Positions 43,490 through 53,165 of a DNA stretch of 64,000 bases are shown piece after piece; position 1 is the first letter of the stretch; every line of letters begins with the position of its first letter. Source of the DNA: Pseudomonas zanjanensis (GTDB lineage: Bacteria > Pseudomonadota > Gammaproteobacteria > Pseudomonadales > Pseudomonadaceae). Made by a program: the position numbers and the translations under genes. Under the pieces are notes generated by a model. It had not been told where the DNA came from. It saw only the letters and a program-made list of their open reading frames with translations, and did no database searches. The stretch spans positions 1 to 64,000 of the forward strand of contig NZ_JABWRB020000003.1 of the NCBI RefSeq assembly GCF_014268745.2, in the 5' to 3' direction.

Positions 43490-44521
43490 ATGCTGACGAT
43501 CTACTCAGACGATCACCACCTGCACCACGGCCGCTGCGAGTTGATGGACGGGCAGTTGATGCCTTGCTTCGAGATGCCGTCCCGGGCCGATCATGTGTTG
43601 GAGCGGGTCAAGACGCAGGGGCTGGGGCCGGTGGAGGCGCCGCAGGATTTTGGCTTGGGGCCGATCCAGCGTATCCACAGTGCGGCGTACCTGGAGTTTT
43701 TCAAAGGCGCCTGGGACCGCTGGGCCAAGTACAACCGCGACGGCGATTTGTTGCCCTTCACTTGGCCGGCGCGGACCTTTCGCACGGTCATCCCCACCAG
43801 CCTGCACGGTCAACTGGGTTATTACAGTTTCGACGCGGGCGCGCCGATCACCGCCGGCACTTGGCAGGCGGCCTACAGCGCCGCGCAAGTGGCCCTCACC
43901 GCCCAGGCGGACATCCAGCGTGGTGCGCGCAGTGCCTTTGCGTTATGCCGCCCGCCGGGGCACCACGCTGCTGGCGATTTGATGGGCGGTTATTGCTACC
44001 TCAACAACGCGGCCATCGCCGCCCAGGCCTTTCTCGACCAGGGCCATAAGAAGGTCGCGATCCTGGATGTGGATTACCACCACGGCAACGGCACCCAATC
44101 GATTTTCTATGAGCGCAGCGACGTGTTGTTCGCGTCGATCCACGGCCATCCGGAGGCGGAGTTTCCGTTTTTCCTGGGTTATGCCGACGAGCTTGGCGAG
44201 GGCGAAGGTGAGGGTTTCAATTTCAACTACCCTTTGCCAGCCGGTTCAGGCTGGGACACCTGGAGCGCGGCGCTGGAGCAGGCCTGTGGGCAAATCCGGG
44301 GCTACGACGCCGATGTCATCGTCGTGTCCCTGGGCGTGGACACGTTCAAGGACGACCCCATTTCGCAATTCAAGCTCGACAGCCCGGACTACCTGGCGAT
44401 GGGCAAGCGCATCGCGGCGCTCGGCAAGCCGACGCTGTTCGTGATGGAAGGCGGCTACGCGGTGGCAGAAATCGGCATCAATGCCGTGAACGTTCTTGAA
44501 GGTTTCCAAAGCGCCCCATGA
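43490..44521 (+). CDS. aphA: acetylpolyamine amidohydrolase (class II HDAC family)
   Basis: This 343-aa zinc amidohydrolase of the histone-deacetylase fold removes acetyl groups from acetylputrescine and acetylcadaverine in the cytoplasm. Motifs: PPGHHA (charge-relay His pair), DVDYHHGNGTQ (zinc Asp and His), VSLGVDTFKDDP (zinc Asp) and EGGYAV (catalytic Tyr). The open frame extends to 43307, but the ATG at 43490 has ggag ahead and starts MLTIYSDDH, the family N-terminus. A polyamine-binding protein gene follows after 11 bp, as beside aphA in P. aeruginosa. The choice of aphA over aphB rests on that context. Confidence 0.88.
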   Translation: MLTIYSDDHHLHHGRCELMDGQLMPCFEMPSRADHVLERVKTQGLGPVEAPQDFGLGPIQRIHSAAYLEFFKGAWDRWAKYNRDGDLLPFTWPARTFRTVIPTSLHGQLGYYSFDAGAPITAGTWQAAYSAAQVALTAQADIQRGARSAFALCRPPGHHAAGDLMGGYCYLNNAAIAAQAFLDQGHKKVAILDVDYHHGNGTQSIFYERSDVLFASIHGHPEAEFPFFLGYADELGEGEGEGFNFNYPLPAGSGWDTWSAALEQACGQIRGYDADVIVVSLGVDTFKDDPISQFKLDSPDYLAMGKRIAALGKPTLFVMEGGYAVAEIGINAVNVLEGFQSAP

Positions 44522-44532
44522 GGAACAACAGC

Positions 44533-45633
44533 ATGAACAGACTCAAGCGTTTAATGGCTCCAGCCGTGTGCGCCGCGCTGCTTTGCGGCGCTGTCCAGGC
44601 CGAGGAGCGCACCTTGCGCGTCTACAACTGGTTCGACTACATCACGCCCAAGGCCCTGGAGGATTTCAAGGCGCAGAACAGCCAGATCAAGCTGGTCTAT
44701 GACATCTTCGACACCAACGAGGCCCTTGAGGCCAAGCTGCTGACGGGCAACTCAGGCTATGACGTGGTGGTGCCGTCCAACGTGTTCCTGGCCAAGCAGA
44801 TCGAAGCCGGGGTGTTCCAGCCCCTGGACCGCAGCAAGCTGCCGAACTGGAACCACCTCGACCCCAAGCTGATGAAGCTGATCGAAGCCAACGACCCGGG
44901 CAACAAGTTCGCCGTGCCCTACATGTACGGCACCATCCTGATCGGCTTCAACCCGGACAAGGTCAAGGCCGCCCTGGGCGCCAACGCGCCAGTGGACAGT
45001 TGGGACCTGATCTTCAAGGAAGAGAACATCAGCAAGCTCAAGCAATGCGGCGTGGCCTTGCTTGATTCGCCGTCGGAAATACTGCCCCTGGCCTTGCAGC
45101 ACCTGGGCCTGGACCCCAACAGCAAGAAACCGGCGGACTATGCCAAGGCCGAAGCGCTGCTGCTGAAGATCCGGCCTTACATCACGTACTTCCATTCGTC
45201 CAAGTACATGGCGGATATCGCCAACGGCGACATCTGCGTGGCCGTCGGCTATTCCGGCAGCTTCTCCCAAGCCGCCAACCGCGCCAAGGAAGCCAAGAAC
45301 GGCGTGACCGTGGACATGCGCCTGCCCAAGGAAGGCGCGCCGATCTGGTTCGACATGCTCGCCATCCCCAAAGGGGCGAAGAACCCGGACGACGCCTACA
45401 CCTTCATCAACTATTTGCTGCAACCCCAGGTAATCGCGCCGGTGAGTGATTTTGTCGGTTATCCGAACCCGAACAAGGACGCGACCGACCTGGTCGACCC
45501 GGCGATTCGCGGCAACCCCAACCTGTACCCGACCGAAGCGGCCATGGCCTCGCTGTACACGTTGCAACCGTTGCCGAGGGACGCCGAACGCGCACGTACG
45601 CGGGCCTGGACCCGTATCAAATCCGGTCAGTGA
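44533..45633 (+). CDS. periplasmic polyamine-binding protein (PotF/SpuD-like)
   Basis: This 366-aa ABC-type solute-binding protein has a signal peptide (MNRLKRLMAPAVCAALLCGAV-QA). Typical PotF-family segments: LRVYNWFDYITPKALEDF, YDVVVPSNVFLAKQIEAGVF and VPYMYGTILIGFN. It likely delivers putrescine, spermidine or acetylated polyamines. The ATG at 44533 is chosen over the one at 44518 because gagga sits 8 bases ahead of it. No permease or ATPase gene follows, so it must share a transporter encoded elsewhere. Confidence 0.9.
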   Translation: MNRLKRLMAPAVCAALLCGAVQAEERTLRVYNWFDYITPKALEDFKAQNSQIKLVYDIFDTNEALEAKLLTGNSGYDVVVPSNVFLAKQIEAGVFQPLDRSKLPNWNHLDPKLMKLIEANDPGNKFAVPYMYGTILIGFNPDKVKAALGANAPVDSWDLIFKEENISKLKQCGVALLDSPSEILPLALQHLGLDPNSKKPADYAKAEALLLKIRPYITYFHSSKYMADIANGDICVAVGYSGSFSQAANRAKEAKNGVTVDMRLPKEGAPIWFDMLAIPKGAKNPDDAYTFINYLLQPQVIAPVSDFVGYPNPNKDATDLVDPAIRGNPNLYPTEAAMASLYTLQPLPRDAERARTRAWTRIKSGQ

Positions 45634-45708
45634 CCCTTTAGCGTCGTTTCATGATGACGCTATACATAGTTACCGCCTTTCCTGTTTTGGCGCCCTCTAG
45701 CATCTGGA

Positions 45709-45735
45709 ACCCGAAGCCTTCGGCCTCGGGTTTTC
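45709..45735 (+). terminator. rho-independent terminator
   Basis: The stem acccga-agccttcggcc-tcgggt is followed by tttt. It ends the amidohydrolase/binding-protein operon just before the large toxin-like gene. Confidence 0.8.
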
Positions 45736-45762
45736 CATTTATTGCGAAACAGGAAGATGAAG

Positions 45763-48700
45763 ATGGCACTGCCTACCACCCCGGATCCGACGCCCGACGC
45801 GCACGCCCAAGAGGCGATAATCAATCAGTTGCTCTCAGGACCCAACTACCCGGAAGTGGCTGCCGAGCTGCTCCGAGAGGAGTTGATAAGGTTATATCCA
45901 ACGTTGGATATCGATCCTCACACCACCGTTGTCATCACGCCGGCCTGGGACATGGTCGGCGACGAGATTATCCAGCGCCCCTCACGTTATGAAACGCTTG
46001 CCGCCATTATCGCCGCCCGAGTGGTCACGGATGAATCGGTGTTGTTGATTGACGGGCTGCATTTCCTGGCCCGGTTGCCCATCACCTTCCCCGAAGTGCA
46101 TCTGCCCGTGCGTATCGACCAGGTCGGTCGAGTCATCAATGAACTGGTGCCCGCCGTCCTGCCCGCCTATCAGGAACAACAGCTGGCCTATTGGAACACC
46201 CCCCAGAGGGAGTCCGGGCCGCGCTGGCACCAGTTGTCCAGAATGTTACGAAAGTTCTGGAATGTCGACCAAGTTGAAGGCTGGACCTCGACAGAGTGCG
46301 GGATGGCCCAGCGGTTATTTTTATATCCCGACCGAGAACTCAGGAAAACCGCGGATCCCTATGATAGCCACGCATACCTGGTCGACATTGACGATGTAGA
46401 TGGCGATAACGTGCGCCCGCTGGAGGACAACTCGATCATGGTCTTGATCGGCCAGATCGACAACAAGGAGGTCATCCTCACCCACTCATTGCTTAACGGC
46501 TATGAGAAATTCGACTCCAGGCAAGCGCTGGGCCAGTCGCTTCCGCCTTACCTTGGGCCCATGAGCGCTGGAAAAAAAATCCGCTGGCGACTCTATGAGC
46601 CCGCCGGGGATATTTTTGACAGCAAGGCCTGCGGCATCATCGCCATGCAGGTCAAGATCCTGGGTTCTCCGCATATTCTCACCGATATAACGTCCGACGA
46701 AGACGAACAACCTTCCACTCAAGGCTTGAATGCCAAGGATCCGGAAAATGAATGGTTCAAAAGACAGGTTCCCCTCTGGCTAAGGACTGCATCGATCTCC
46801 GACCAGACCTTGTTTGCGCAATACCTGCGCAACCTATCAGCGCTGAGCAGTTCCCAGGACGGCAAAACCTACCTGGACGACATCCCGTCCATCCAGCACT
46901 ACGCCTCCAATGCGCTGAAAAAGCTGATGACGTTGGAACACGACGAAGCCTCCACGCTGGACTTGAATAAAATCGAGATAGAGGTACGCAGCCCGGTCGT
47001 GTGGGGCAGCTTCGTCGTTCCCGGCAAAATCGACACCACCCGGTTCAGCCTCGTAGAGCTTGCGTTGCAGAACCTGATCGCGATTCCGTCCGGCAATAAA
47101 ACTGTACGGTCAGTCGATGGCACTCAGCTCCCCCGGTGGATGACGGTTGAATACATCGAGGATCTCATTACCCGAATCGATGTGGGCAAGGTTTACCCCG
47201 ACCTGATCAAGCGAAAATTGCTGGACGACCCCACGGAATCCTCCCGTCGCGAACGCTTGTACACGACCCAGTTACGCCTTCAACTGCCAATGCTCGCGCT
47301 GGAAAGCAAATTGCGTGGACGAGACAACCTGGATGAGCTGGGTTGTCGGTATGTCATGGCATTGATGGAGGTCGAGCAAGCTAACCAGTACGTCGATGGG
47401 CAGCGTGTCGTCCTGCGCAAGTTGGCTTTCGTGCCGGAACTGCAACTGGGCAACTCAGAAGACATCGTTACCAATATGTTTGTCATTGGTGCACTGGATC
47501 AAAGTGCCGGGCCCTGCTTGCTCTATCGTCCATTGCTCGAACCGCAATTGAGCCAGTTCCCGTCGTTCAGCAACCTGTTATATGCAATCAGGCAAACGCC
47601 TTCGCTACGCCAGTCGGTCTTGGCCTGGCTGACCGACGACGCTCGTGTGACTTACAGCCGGTACGTTTTTCCAGGCCCACTGCCGTCACCCTGGGCCGCC
47701 GTGGAATTTGCGTTTGACTCGCTCACCTCTTTTTCCTACAGCGGGCCGGTCAGCCTGGCAGAAGAAACCATTGGGCCGGATGTGCTGTCGTTCCTATTCA
47801 AGGCTAATGCCAACGCCATGGTCGAGCTTGCCAACCGGCAATCGATTTCCAACAGCGAAAGCCGCTGGCAAGCGTTCAAGCAGACGGGGTGGTTGATTTT
47901 CAATCTGGCCCTGCCTTACCTGGGTACCGCCGTAGGCACCGCAACCTGGCTTTGGCAGATCCTGGATGACCTTGAACAAATCACACAGAGTGATGAGCAA
48001 TCCGACAGCCAAACCAAGTGGGAAGCGTTCGCCGACCTGCTGTTGAACATCGCATTGGCCACCGTCGATTACGCCATCGAGCAATCCAGGCAATCCAAGC
48101 GCGGTCGCCGGAGCGAGGCGCCGGAAACCTTGCTGGCGCCACCGAAACTGCCAAGGCCTGAACTTGTCATCGAAAAGCTCGATCCGGTTACCAGCACAGA
48201 GCTGCCGCTCGAACACTATGAAACCGTCCATACCAGCGGTGCCTTGATGAGCAGATCGGCGGACGGCGCGAAACAGCTCGAACCTTTCAGTGTTCCTGTT
48301 CCCAAGGAACTGGGACAACCCAGGACTGACGGCGCGCTGCAAGGGTTGTATGAACAGGGCGGAAATTGGTACGCAAAAGTTGCGGACCAATGGTTCAACG
48401 TGGCCGTGGACGGGGATCAGGTCTCCATCATCGATGCGACGGATCCCTCACGCAGAGGACCCGCATTGTGGCTCGATGCCTATGGGATGTGGCACATCGA
48501 CACGCGCTTGCGTTTGCGCGGCACTGGCTCCAAAGGTGCCCGGCAAAAAGTCGTCGCGCAGGCAAGACGCCGCAGCATCCAGCTGTTCGCCGAGTTGAAT
48601 CAGTTCGAGGCGCGGAAGAAACAGGATCAGAAACTCCTGACCATGGAAGCGCAAGCATTCAACCAAGCCTCGGGGGCGGCCCGCGACATCAGGCGCGACG

Positions 48701-50373
48701 CCTATGTCGGCGCCCTTAAGACTCAGCGGGAAAGCTATGAGCAAGCGCTGAAGATCCTCACCGAATGGCCCGTGTTCCAGTCCAGGACCGACAGTCCTCG
48801 GACCCGGCTCGGCTACCTGAACGCGCAGATAAACTTCACCTTTGCCGAGATAGACGCGCTCCGGGAACGCTTCACCCCAGCCATGAGCAAAGGCTTGGGC
48901 ATGATCACGTCTGGCGTGGAAGTGCTTGAACAGCATCATGTTGCCGCCGCCGAGGAGATGATCAGCGTCAGTGATGACATGATCGAACGCCTGGACTACA
49001 TGGAAACACGCTTTTCCGGACTCAAGCAGTTGGGGCGTGAAGGTTTTGAGTTCGTTCGCCAGCACCGGGGAAAAATGCCCAGCTACAAAAGCGATGACCT
49101 GCGGCTTATCCAACTGGATATGTACCGCCATCTGTGTCTTTCGCTCGACAGCGTAAACACGATGCCCGAAGGCTGGGCGGAAATTAACCGGATCGTCGAC
49201 AACGCCACGGTGGCATTCCAAAGCCTGCGCGACGCCATGGATGAGCGAAGCGTTATCCGGCTGGACGAACAGATCGATGCCTTCGGCAGTCTGACCGAAC
49301 AGTTCGCAGCCATCGAGGAGCACCTGGACTATCTGAATCGCGAATACAAGGACAGCGCCAGTCCCGGGCAAATCGCTCGGATGCGCACCAAGATAGGCCT
49401 TCACAAAAAGCGCGCCTTGCGCCACTTGGCCCGCGCGCTCGACGAGCGAAGCAATCGGCGCAGCACCAACAGCCCTCACGACCAACGGCCCGCTCCCAGG
49501 AAAAAATTCATCAGGGCACGCTTCTGGGGCTTGGTCAGTGGCGAACCGCGCTTATCCCAAACGAGGGAAGCAACCGATTGGGTTGACGTGAAAAATCCAT
49601 TTTCGGACAAGGTCATTATCACCTTCCACCGCAAGGAAACCGGCGAATGGGCACCCCACGTGATGCCAACCGCACCATCGGCCGTCCCGACACTTTCTAT
49701 CAGCCTCAGCAAAGGCCAGGCCCTGATCGACGGACTGCCGGCATTCAAGGCGCAGCTAGAACAGGAGCTGAAACAGCCTGACCGAACACCCGCCGGTATC
49801 GGCATGATCCTGTCTTCCCATGCCGGCAGGATGGAGAACGTCGGCGTCGCGATCAGGAAAGCGCTCGACCAGGTGGAAGGTGTCGTTTCCAACGAAACGA
49901 TAGAAATCTCCGAGCAAGACCGGCGCACAGCCGAATCCTTGCGCTTGCGGCTGAAACAGGAATCGCAGGCTCTGTATCGAGAGGAGCTCCAGACACTCCT
50001 GGCGATCATCAAGCAAAGCCCACCCACGATGGGCAGCGTCTTGTGGCTCAAGGAGCGGAACCAGATCGTCATCACCAAACAGATCAACCGGCAACGCAGG
50101 AAGCGTCCGCCTTACGGCTACCTTGACCGATACGAGATCAAGGATCGGCAAACCGGCAAAACGCTGTGGTTCGCAGACTTCCGGTATTCAACGGACTGGA
50201 TAGCTGCCCGCACTTTCCTCTCTGCACGTCTCAAGACCTTGGAGCAAATCACCCAGGAAACATCGGTCGACCGCAGCGAAGAGCTCACTCAACGCCAATT
50301 GATCGACCTTTACCGCAGCGAAATCGCCGTGGACCAGGCCCAGCAAGTATTTTTCCCCAAGGAAAGGCCGTAG
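45763..50373 (+). CDS. very large dermonecrotic-toxin-like protein
   Basis: This 1536-aa protein resembles the large Pseudomonas proteins annotated with a dermonecrotic-toxin domain (DUF6543-type N-terminus: PTLDIDPHTTVVITPAWD, RYETLAAIIAAR, LLIDGLHFLARLP, IMVLIGQIDNKEVILTHSL). One hydrophobic stretch (WLIFNLALPYLGTAVGTATW, about 709-735) could insert in a membrane. The second half is helical with many Arg and Glu; a motif GLYEQGGNWYAKVADQWFNV precedes it. No signal peptide and no recognisable catalytic motif. Three ATG/TTG starts lie within 21 bp; 45763 has aggaag at 8 bases. Single gene, with terminator-like hairpins on both sides. Function is inferred from family resemblance only. Confidence 0.7.
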   Translation: MALPTTPDPTPDAHAQEAIINQLLSGPNYPEVAAELLREELIRLYPTLDIDPHTTVVITPAWDMVGDEIIQRPSRYETLAAIIAARVVTDESVLLIDGLHFLARLPITFPEVHLPVRIDQVGRVINELVPAVLPAYQEQQLAYWNTPQRESGPRWHQLSRMLRKFWNVDQVEGWTSTECGMAQRLFLYPDRELRKTADPYDSHAYLVDIDDVDGDNVRPLEDNSIMVLIGQIDNKEVILTHSLLNGYEKFDSRQALGQSLPPYLGPMSAGKKIRWRLYEPAGDIFDSKACGIIAMQVKILGSPHILTDITSDEDEQPSTQGLNAKDPENEWFKRQVPLWLRTASISDQTLFAQYLRNLSALSSSQDGKTYLDDIPSIQHYASNALKKLMTLEHDEASTLDLNKIEIEVRSPVVWGSFVVPGKIDTTRFSLVELALQNLIAIPSGNKTVRSVDGTQLPRWMTVEYIEDLITRIDVGKVYPDLIKRKLLDDPTESSRRERLYTTQLRLQLPMLALESKLRGRDNLDELGCRYVMALMEVEQANQYVDGQRVVLRKLAFVPELQLGNSEDIVTNMFVIGALDQSAGPCLLYRPLLEPQLSQFPSFSNLLYAIRQTPSLRQSVLAWLTDDARVTYSRYVFPGPLPSPWAAVEFAFDSLTSFSYSGPVSLAEETIGPDVLSFLFKANANAMVELANRQSISNSESRWQAFKQTGWLIFNLALPYLGTAVGTATWLWQILDDLEQITQSDEQSDSQTKWEAFADLLLNIALATVDYAIEQSRQSKRGRRSEAPETLLAPPKLPRPELVIEKLDPVTSTELPLEHYETVHTSGALMSRSADGAKQLEPFSVPVPKELGQPRTDGALQGLYEQGGNWYAKVADQWFNVAVDGDQVSIIDATDPSRRGPALWLDAYGMWHIDTRLRLRGTGSKGARQKVVAQARRRSIQLFAELNQFEARKKQDQKLLTMEAQAFNQASGAARDIRRDAYVGALKTQRESYEQALKILTEWPVFQSRTDSPRTRLGYLNAQINFTFAEIDALRERFTPAMSKGLGMITSGVEVLEQHHVAAAEEMISVSDDMIERLDYMETRFSGLKQLGREGFEFVRQHRGKMPSYKSDDLRLIQLDMYRHLCLSLDSVNTMPEGWAEINRIVDNATVAFQSLRDAMDERSVIRLDEQIDAFGSLTEQFAAIEEHLDYLNREYKDSASPGQIARMRTKIGLHKKRALRHLARALDERSNRRSTNSPHDQRPAPRKKFIRARFWGLVSGEPRLSQTREATDWVDVKNPFSDKVIITFHRKETGEWAPHVMPTAPSAVPTLSISLSKGQALIDGLPAFKAQLEQELKQPDRTPAGIGMILSSHAGRMENVGVAIRKALDQVEGVVSNETIEISEQDRRTAESLRLRLKQESQALYREELQTLLAIIKQSPPTMGSVLWLKERNQIVITKQINRQRRKRPPYGYLDRYEIKDRQTGKTLWFADFRYSTDWIAARTFLSARLKTLEQITQETSVDRSEELTQRQLIDLYRSEIAVDQAQQVFFPKERP

Positions 50374-50380
50374 AAGCAAA

Positions 50381-50407
50381 GCCGGGCCATTGTGCGGATG
50401 GCCCGGC
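50381..50407. terminator. perfect hairpin between convergent genes
   Basis: gccgggccat-tgtgcgg-atggcccggc is a 10-bp perfect stem with a 7-base loop, between the toxin-like gene and the MocR regulator gene, which converge. No T-run follows on either strand, so it may stabilise mRNA ends or act as a bidirectional terminator. Confidence 0.6.
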
Positions 50408-50416
50408 ATCCGGCAT

Positions 50417-51964
50417 TCAAATGTTCCACGCCTTCGCCAGGCTTGCCAGCGCTTTGCCGATCGCCATGGGCGGGACGGCGGCAAAGCCCAGCACCAATCC
50501 GCCGGCGTTTTGCGACGGCGCGGTTCCAGACAGCCAATAGTCACTCAACCCATTTATTTCCACGCCAGCGCCGGCCGCCTGCGCGATCAGCTCGCGCTCA
50601 CGTTCGACACTGCTCACCGGCACCGTCATGTGCAGCCCCGCCACGACCGAAGGCAGCGGCCCCACGCCTGGGACCGCCTCGGGCCACCCTAGCAACAAAG
50701 CGTCACGCCGAGCCAGGGCGGCCCTGCGCATACGCCGGATATGCCGCTGGAAATGCCCGGTGGCCATGAACTCTGCCATCACGGCCTGGGTGCTGACTTC
50801 GGAGTGGCGTACGTCCACCGCGCGGCGTCGGGCAAAGGCGTTGACCAGGCCTGGCGGCAGCACAAGGTAGCCCAGGCGCAGGGCCGGGAACGCCACTTTG
50901 CCGAACGTGCCGACGTAAAGCACACGGCCCTGGCGATCCAGGGCGGCCAAGGGCGCCAGGGGCGCGCCGCTGTAGCGGTACTCGCCATCGTAGTCATCCT
51001 CGACAATCCAGCCGTCGCTGCGCTCGGCCCAGGCCAGCAGTTCCAGGCGCCGTGGCAGGCTCATGACGACTCCGGTGGGATATTGGTGGGACGGCGTCAC
51101 GTAGGCCAGCCGACAATGGCTCAGCGCACCGAGCGCCGTGCAGTCCAAGCCATCGCCATCGACCGGCACGCCCTTGACGTCGGCACCGGCCACGGCGAAC
51201 GCATGCCCGGCCGCGCGATAACCGGGATTTTCCACCGCCACGACATCGCCCGGATCCACCAGCAGCTGTGCACAAAGGCTAATGCCCTGCTGGGCGCCAC
51301 TGGTGATCACAATTTGTTCAGCCGTGCAGTGCAGTCCTCGAGAGCTGCGCAAGTACGCCGCGATCAGCCCCCGCAGGCGTGCATCCCCTTGGGAATCGCC
51401 ATAACACAGTTGCTGCAAGTCCGGCTTGCGCCAGAAAGCCGCATTCAGCTTGGCCCAGACGTCGAATGGGAACAGATCGAACGCCGGGACGCCGACCCTG
51501 AACGCTCGCGGTGGGCCACTGGGTGGCTGGGGCAAATGGTGTTTTTCGACGCGGTTCAACGCGCCGCTGTGGATAACTTTACTGGATGGAACCACAGGCA
51601 AATCGAGCCAATCTGTGGATAAGGTTGTGGGTAAACCTGTTGAAAACCCTGTGGATACTTTTGTGGATATGTTTTTCAGGGGCAAGGTCGTCGAGGACAG
51701 TTTCGCCACGTAAGTCCCGTCACCCACCCTCCCTTCGATGAAACCTTCGGCGTAGAGCTGGTCGTAGGCCCGGACCACGCTGTTGCGCGAGATCGACAGG
51801 GCCGCCGCCAGGTCACGGCTGGCCGGCAGGCGCGTGCCGCTGGCCAGGCGTCCGTCCAGCACCCGGGCACGCAATGCCTGGTAAAGCTGGCGGCTGAGCC
51901 CATGACGGCGGTCCAATTCGATGCCGGCGGGGTTGAACGACAGTGGCGGCGCGGCGTTGTGCAT
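50417..51964 (-). CDS. MocR/PdxR-type regulator (GntR helix-turn-helix + aminotransferase domain)
   Basis: This 515-aa protein has an N-terminal GntR winged helix (about 15-85; GLSRQLYQALRARVLDGRLASG, LPASRDLAAALSISRNSVV) and a fold-type-I aminotransferase domain with the PLP-binding Lys in GTFGKVAFPALRLGY. The linker (about 98-122) is an unusual five-fold tetrapeptide repeat of the form hydrophobic-Ser/Pro-Thr-x. The ATG at 51964 has gaggt ahead. It diverges from the paiB-like gene, its likely target. Regulators of this class sense PLP or amino compounds. Confidence 0.9.
   Translation of the reverse strand: MHNAAPPLSFNPAGIELDRRHGLSRQLYQALRARVLDGRLASGTRLPASRDLAAALSISRNSVVRAYDQLYAEGFIEGRVGDGTYVAKLSSTTLPLKNISTKVSTGFSTGLPTTLSTDWLDLPVVPSSKVIHSGALNRVEKHHLPQPPSGPPRAFRVGVPAFDLFPFDVWAKLNAAFWRKPDLQQLCYGDSQGDARLRGLIAAYLRSSRGLHCTAEQIVITSGAQQGISLCAQLLVDPGDVVAVENPGYRAAGHAFAVAGADVKGVPVDGDGLDCTALGALSHCRLAYVTPSHQYPTGVVMSLPRRLELLAWAERSDGWIVEDDYDGEYRYSGAPLAPLAALDRQGRVLYVGTFGKVAFPALRLGYLVLPPGLVNAFARRRAVDVRHSEVSTQAVMAEFMATGHFQRHIRRMRRAALARRDALLLGWPEAVPGVGPLPSVVAGLHMTVPVSSVERERELIAQAAGAGVEINGLSDYWLSGTAPSQNAGGLVLGFAAVPPMAIGKALASLAKAWNI
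51568..51670. repeat. five DnaA-box-like 9-mers in the MocR linker coding region
   Basis: tgtggataa at 51568 and 51614, and one-base variants tgtgggtaa (51626), tgtggatac (51650) and tgtggatat (51662). The last four are spaced 12, 24 and 12 bp. They encode the tetrapeptide repeat in the linker on the minus strand. tgtggataa is the complement of the DnaA box ttatccaca. Confidence 0.6.
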
Positions 51965-52064
51965 GACAGACCTCGTGAATGGACCTACCAAATTGGCCGG
52001 AAGTGGCTCTTACAACAGACCAATAGCCTGCCTAGGATGCTTGCATTCGCCAAGGAAAATCATC

Positions 52065-52706
52065 ATGTACAACCCCAAAGCCTTTGCCGTCGAAGACCTG
52101 CCCCACCTGCAGCAGATGATGGGCGATTGCCGCCTGGCCGTATTGGTTACCCACGGTGAGCACGGTTTGCAGGCCAGCCATTTGCCGCTGTTGCTGGACA
52201 CGCAACAAGGACCGAACGGCAGCCTCTACGGGCACATGGCCCGGGCCAATCCACAATGGCGCGACCTCGAAGCCGGCGCCGAAGCCCTGGTGATCTTCGC
52301 CGGTGCCGAGGCCTACGTCAGCCCGGGCTTCTACCCGAGCAAGGCCGAACACGGCAAAGTCGTGCCGACCTGGAACTACGTGGCCGTACACGCCTACGGC
52401 TGCGCCGAGGTGTTCAGCGACGCGCAGCGCCTGCGCGACCTGGTCGGCGCCCTCACCGACCGCCACGAAAGCGCTCGCGCACAGCCGTGGAAAATCGATG
52501 ACGCACCGGCCGAGTACATCGACAGCATGCTCAAGGCCATCGTCGGCTTCGCCCTGCCGATCCAGCGCCTGGAAGGCAAGCGCAAGCTCAGCCAGAACCG
52601 CAGCCCCGCGGATGTCGCCGGGGTACGCAACGGGCTCGCCGCCAGCCCCGACCCGCAGGACCGGGCCCTCGCCCACCTGATACCTGAACAATCGTCCAAG
52701 GAGTGA
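52065..52706 (+). CDS. PaiB-like FMN-binding negative regulator family protein
   Basis: This 213-aa protein starts MYNPKAFAVEDLPHLQQMM and contains HLPLLLDTQQGPNGSLYGHMARANPQW, EALVIFAGAEAYVSPGFYPSK and VVPTWNYVAVHAYG, all typical of the PaiB/FMN-binding family with a split-barrel fold. aagga lies ahead of the ATG. It shares a roughly 100-bp divergent promoter region with the MocR regulator and leads an operon with two GNAT genes. Whether it represses genes or acts on a flavin substrate here is unknown. Confidence 0.88.
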   Translation: MYNPKAFAVEDLPHLQQMMGDCRLAVLVTHGEHGLQASHLPLLLDTQQGPNGSLYGHMARANPQWRDLEAGAEALVIFAGAEAYVSPGFYPSKAEHGKVVPTWNYVAVHAYGCAEVFSDAQRLRDLVGALTDRHESARAQPWKIDDAPAEYIDSMLKAIVGFALPIQRLEGKRKLSQNRSPADVAGVRNGLAASPDPQDRALAHLIPEQSSKE

Positions 52707-52708
52707 CC

Positions 52709-53155
52709 ATGAGCCAACTCGACATCCGCCGCGTCAGCGCCGACGATCACGCCGCCTGGCTGCCGTTGTGGCAAGCCTACCTGCGCTTCTACAACACCCA
52801 ATTGCCAGACGCGGTCAGCCAAAGCACTTGGCAGCGCTTGCTCGATGAGCGTGAACCGACCCATGCTGCCCTGGCCTGGCAGGGCGACACGGCGGTGGGC
52901 CTGGTGCACTTCATCTACCATCGTTCGAACTGGAGCATCGAGAATTCCTGCTACCTGCAAGACCTGCTGGTAACCGAACAGAGCCGTGGCACCGGTGTGG
53001 GTCGCCAGCTCATCGAGTTCGTCTACGCCACCGCCAAGGCCGACGGTTGCTGCAAGGTGCACTGGTTGACCCACGAAACCAACGCCACGGCGATCCAGCT
53101 CTACGAGCGCATTGCCGAGCGCCCAGGCTACATTCAATTTCGCAAAGCCCTTTAA
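52709..53155 (+). CDS. GNAT N-acetyltransferase
   Basis: This 148-aa GNAT has LQDLLVTEQSRGTGVGRQLIEFVYATAKADG, where RGTGVG is the acetyl-CoA pyrophosphate loop, and a C-terminal NATAIQLYERIAERPGYIQF. The substrate is unknown. The ATG at 52709 follows aaggag; the GTG two codons earlier is rejected. Only 2 bp separate it from the paiB-like stop. Confidence 0.9.
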   Translation: MSQLDIRRVSADDHAAWLPLWQAYLRFYNTQLPDAVSQSTWQRLLDEREPTHAALAWQGDTAVGLVHFIYHRSNWSIENSCYLQDLLVTEQSRGTGVGRQLIEFVYATAKADGCCKVHWLTHETNATAIQLYERIAERPGYIQFRKAL

Positions 53156-53165
53156 GGAGCGCCCG

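Noticed and set aside
51568..51670. Replication origin suggested by DnaA-box-like sites
   Set aside because: No AT-rich unwinding region, no dnaA/dnaN/gyrB neighbours, and the sites lie inside a coding repeat.
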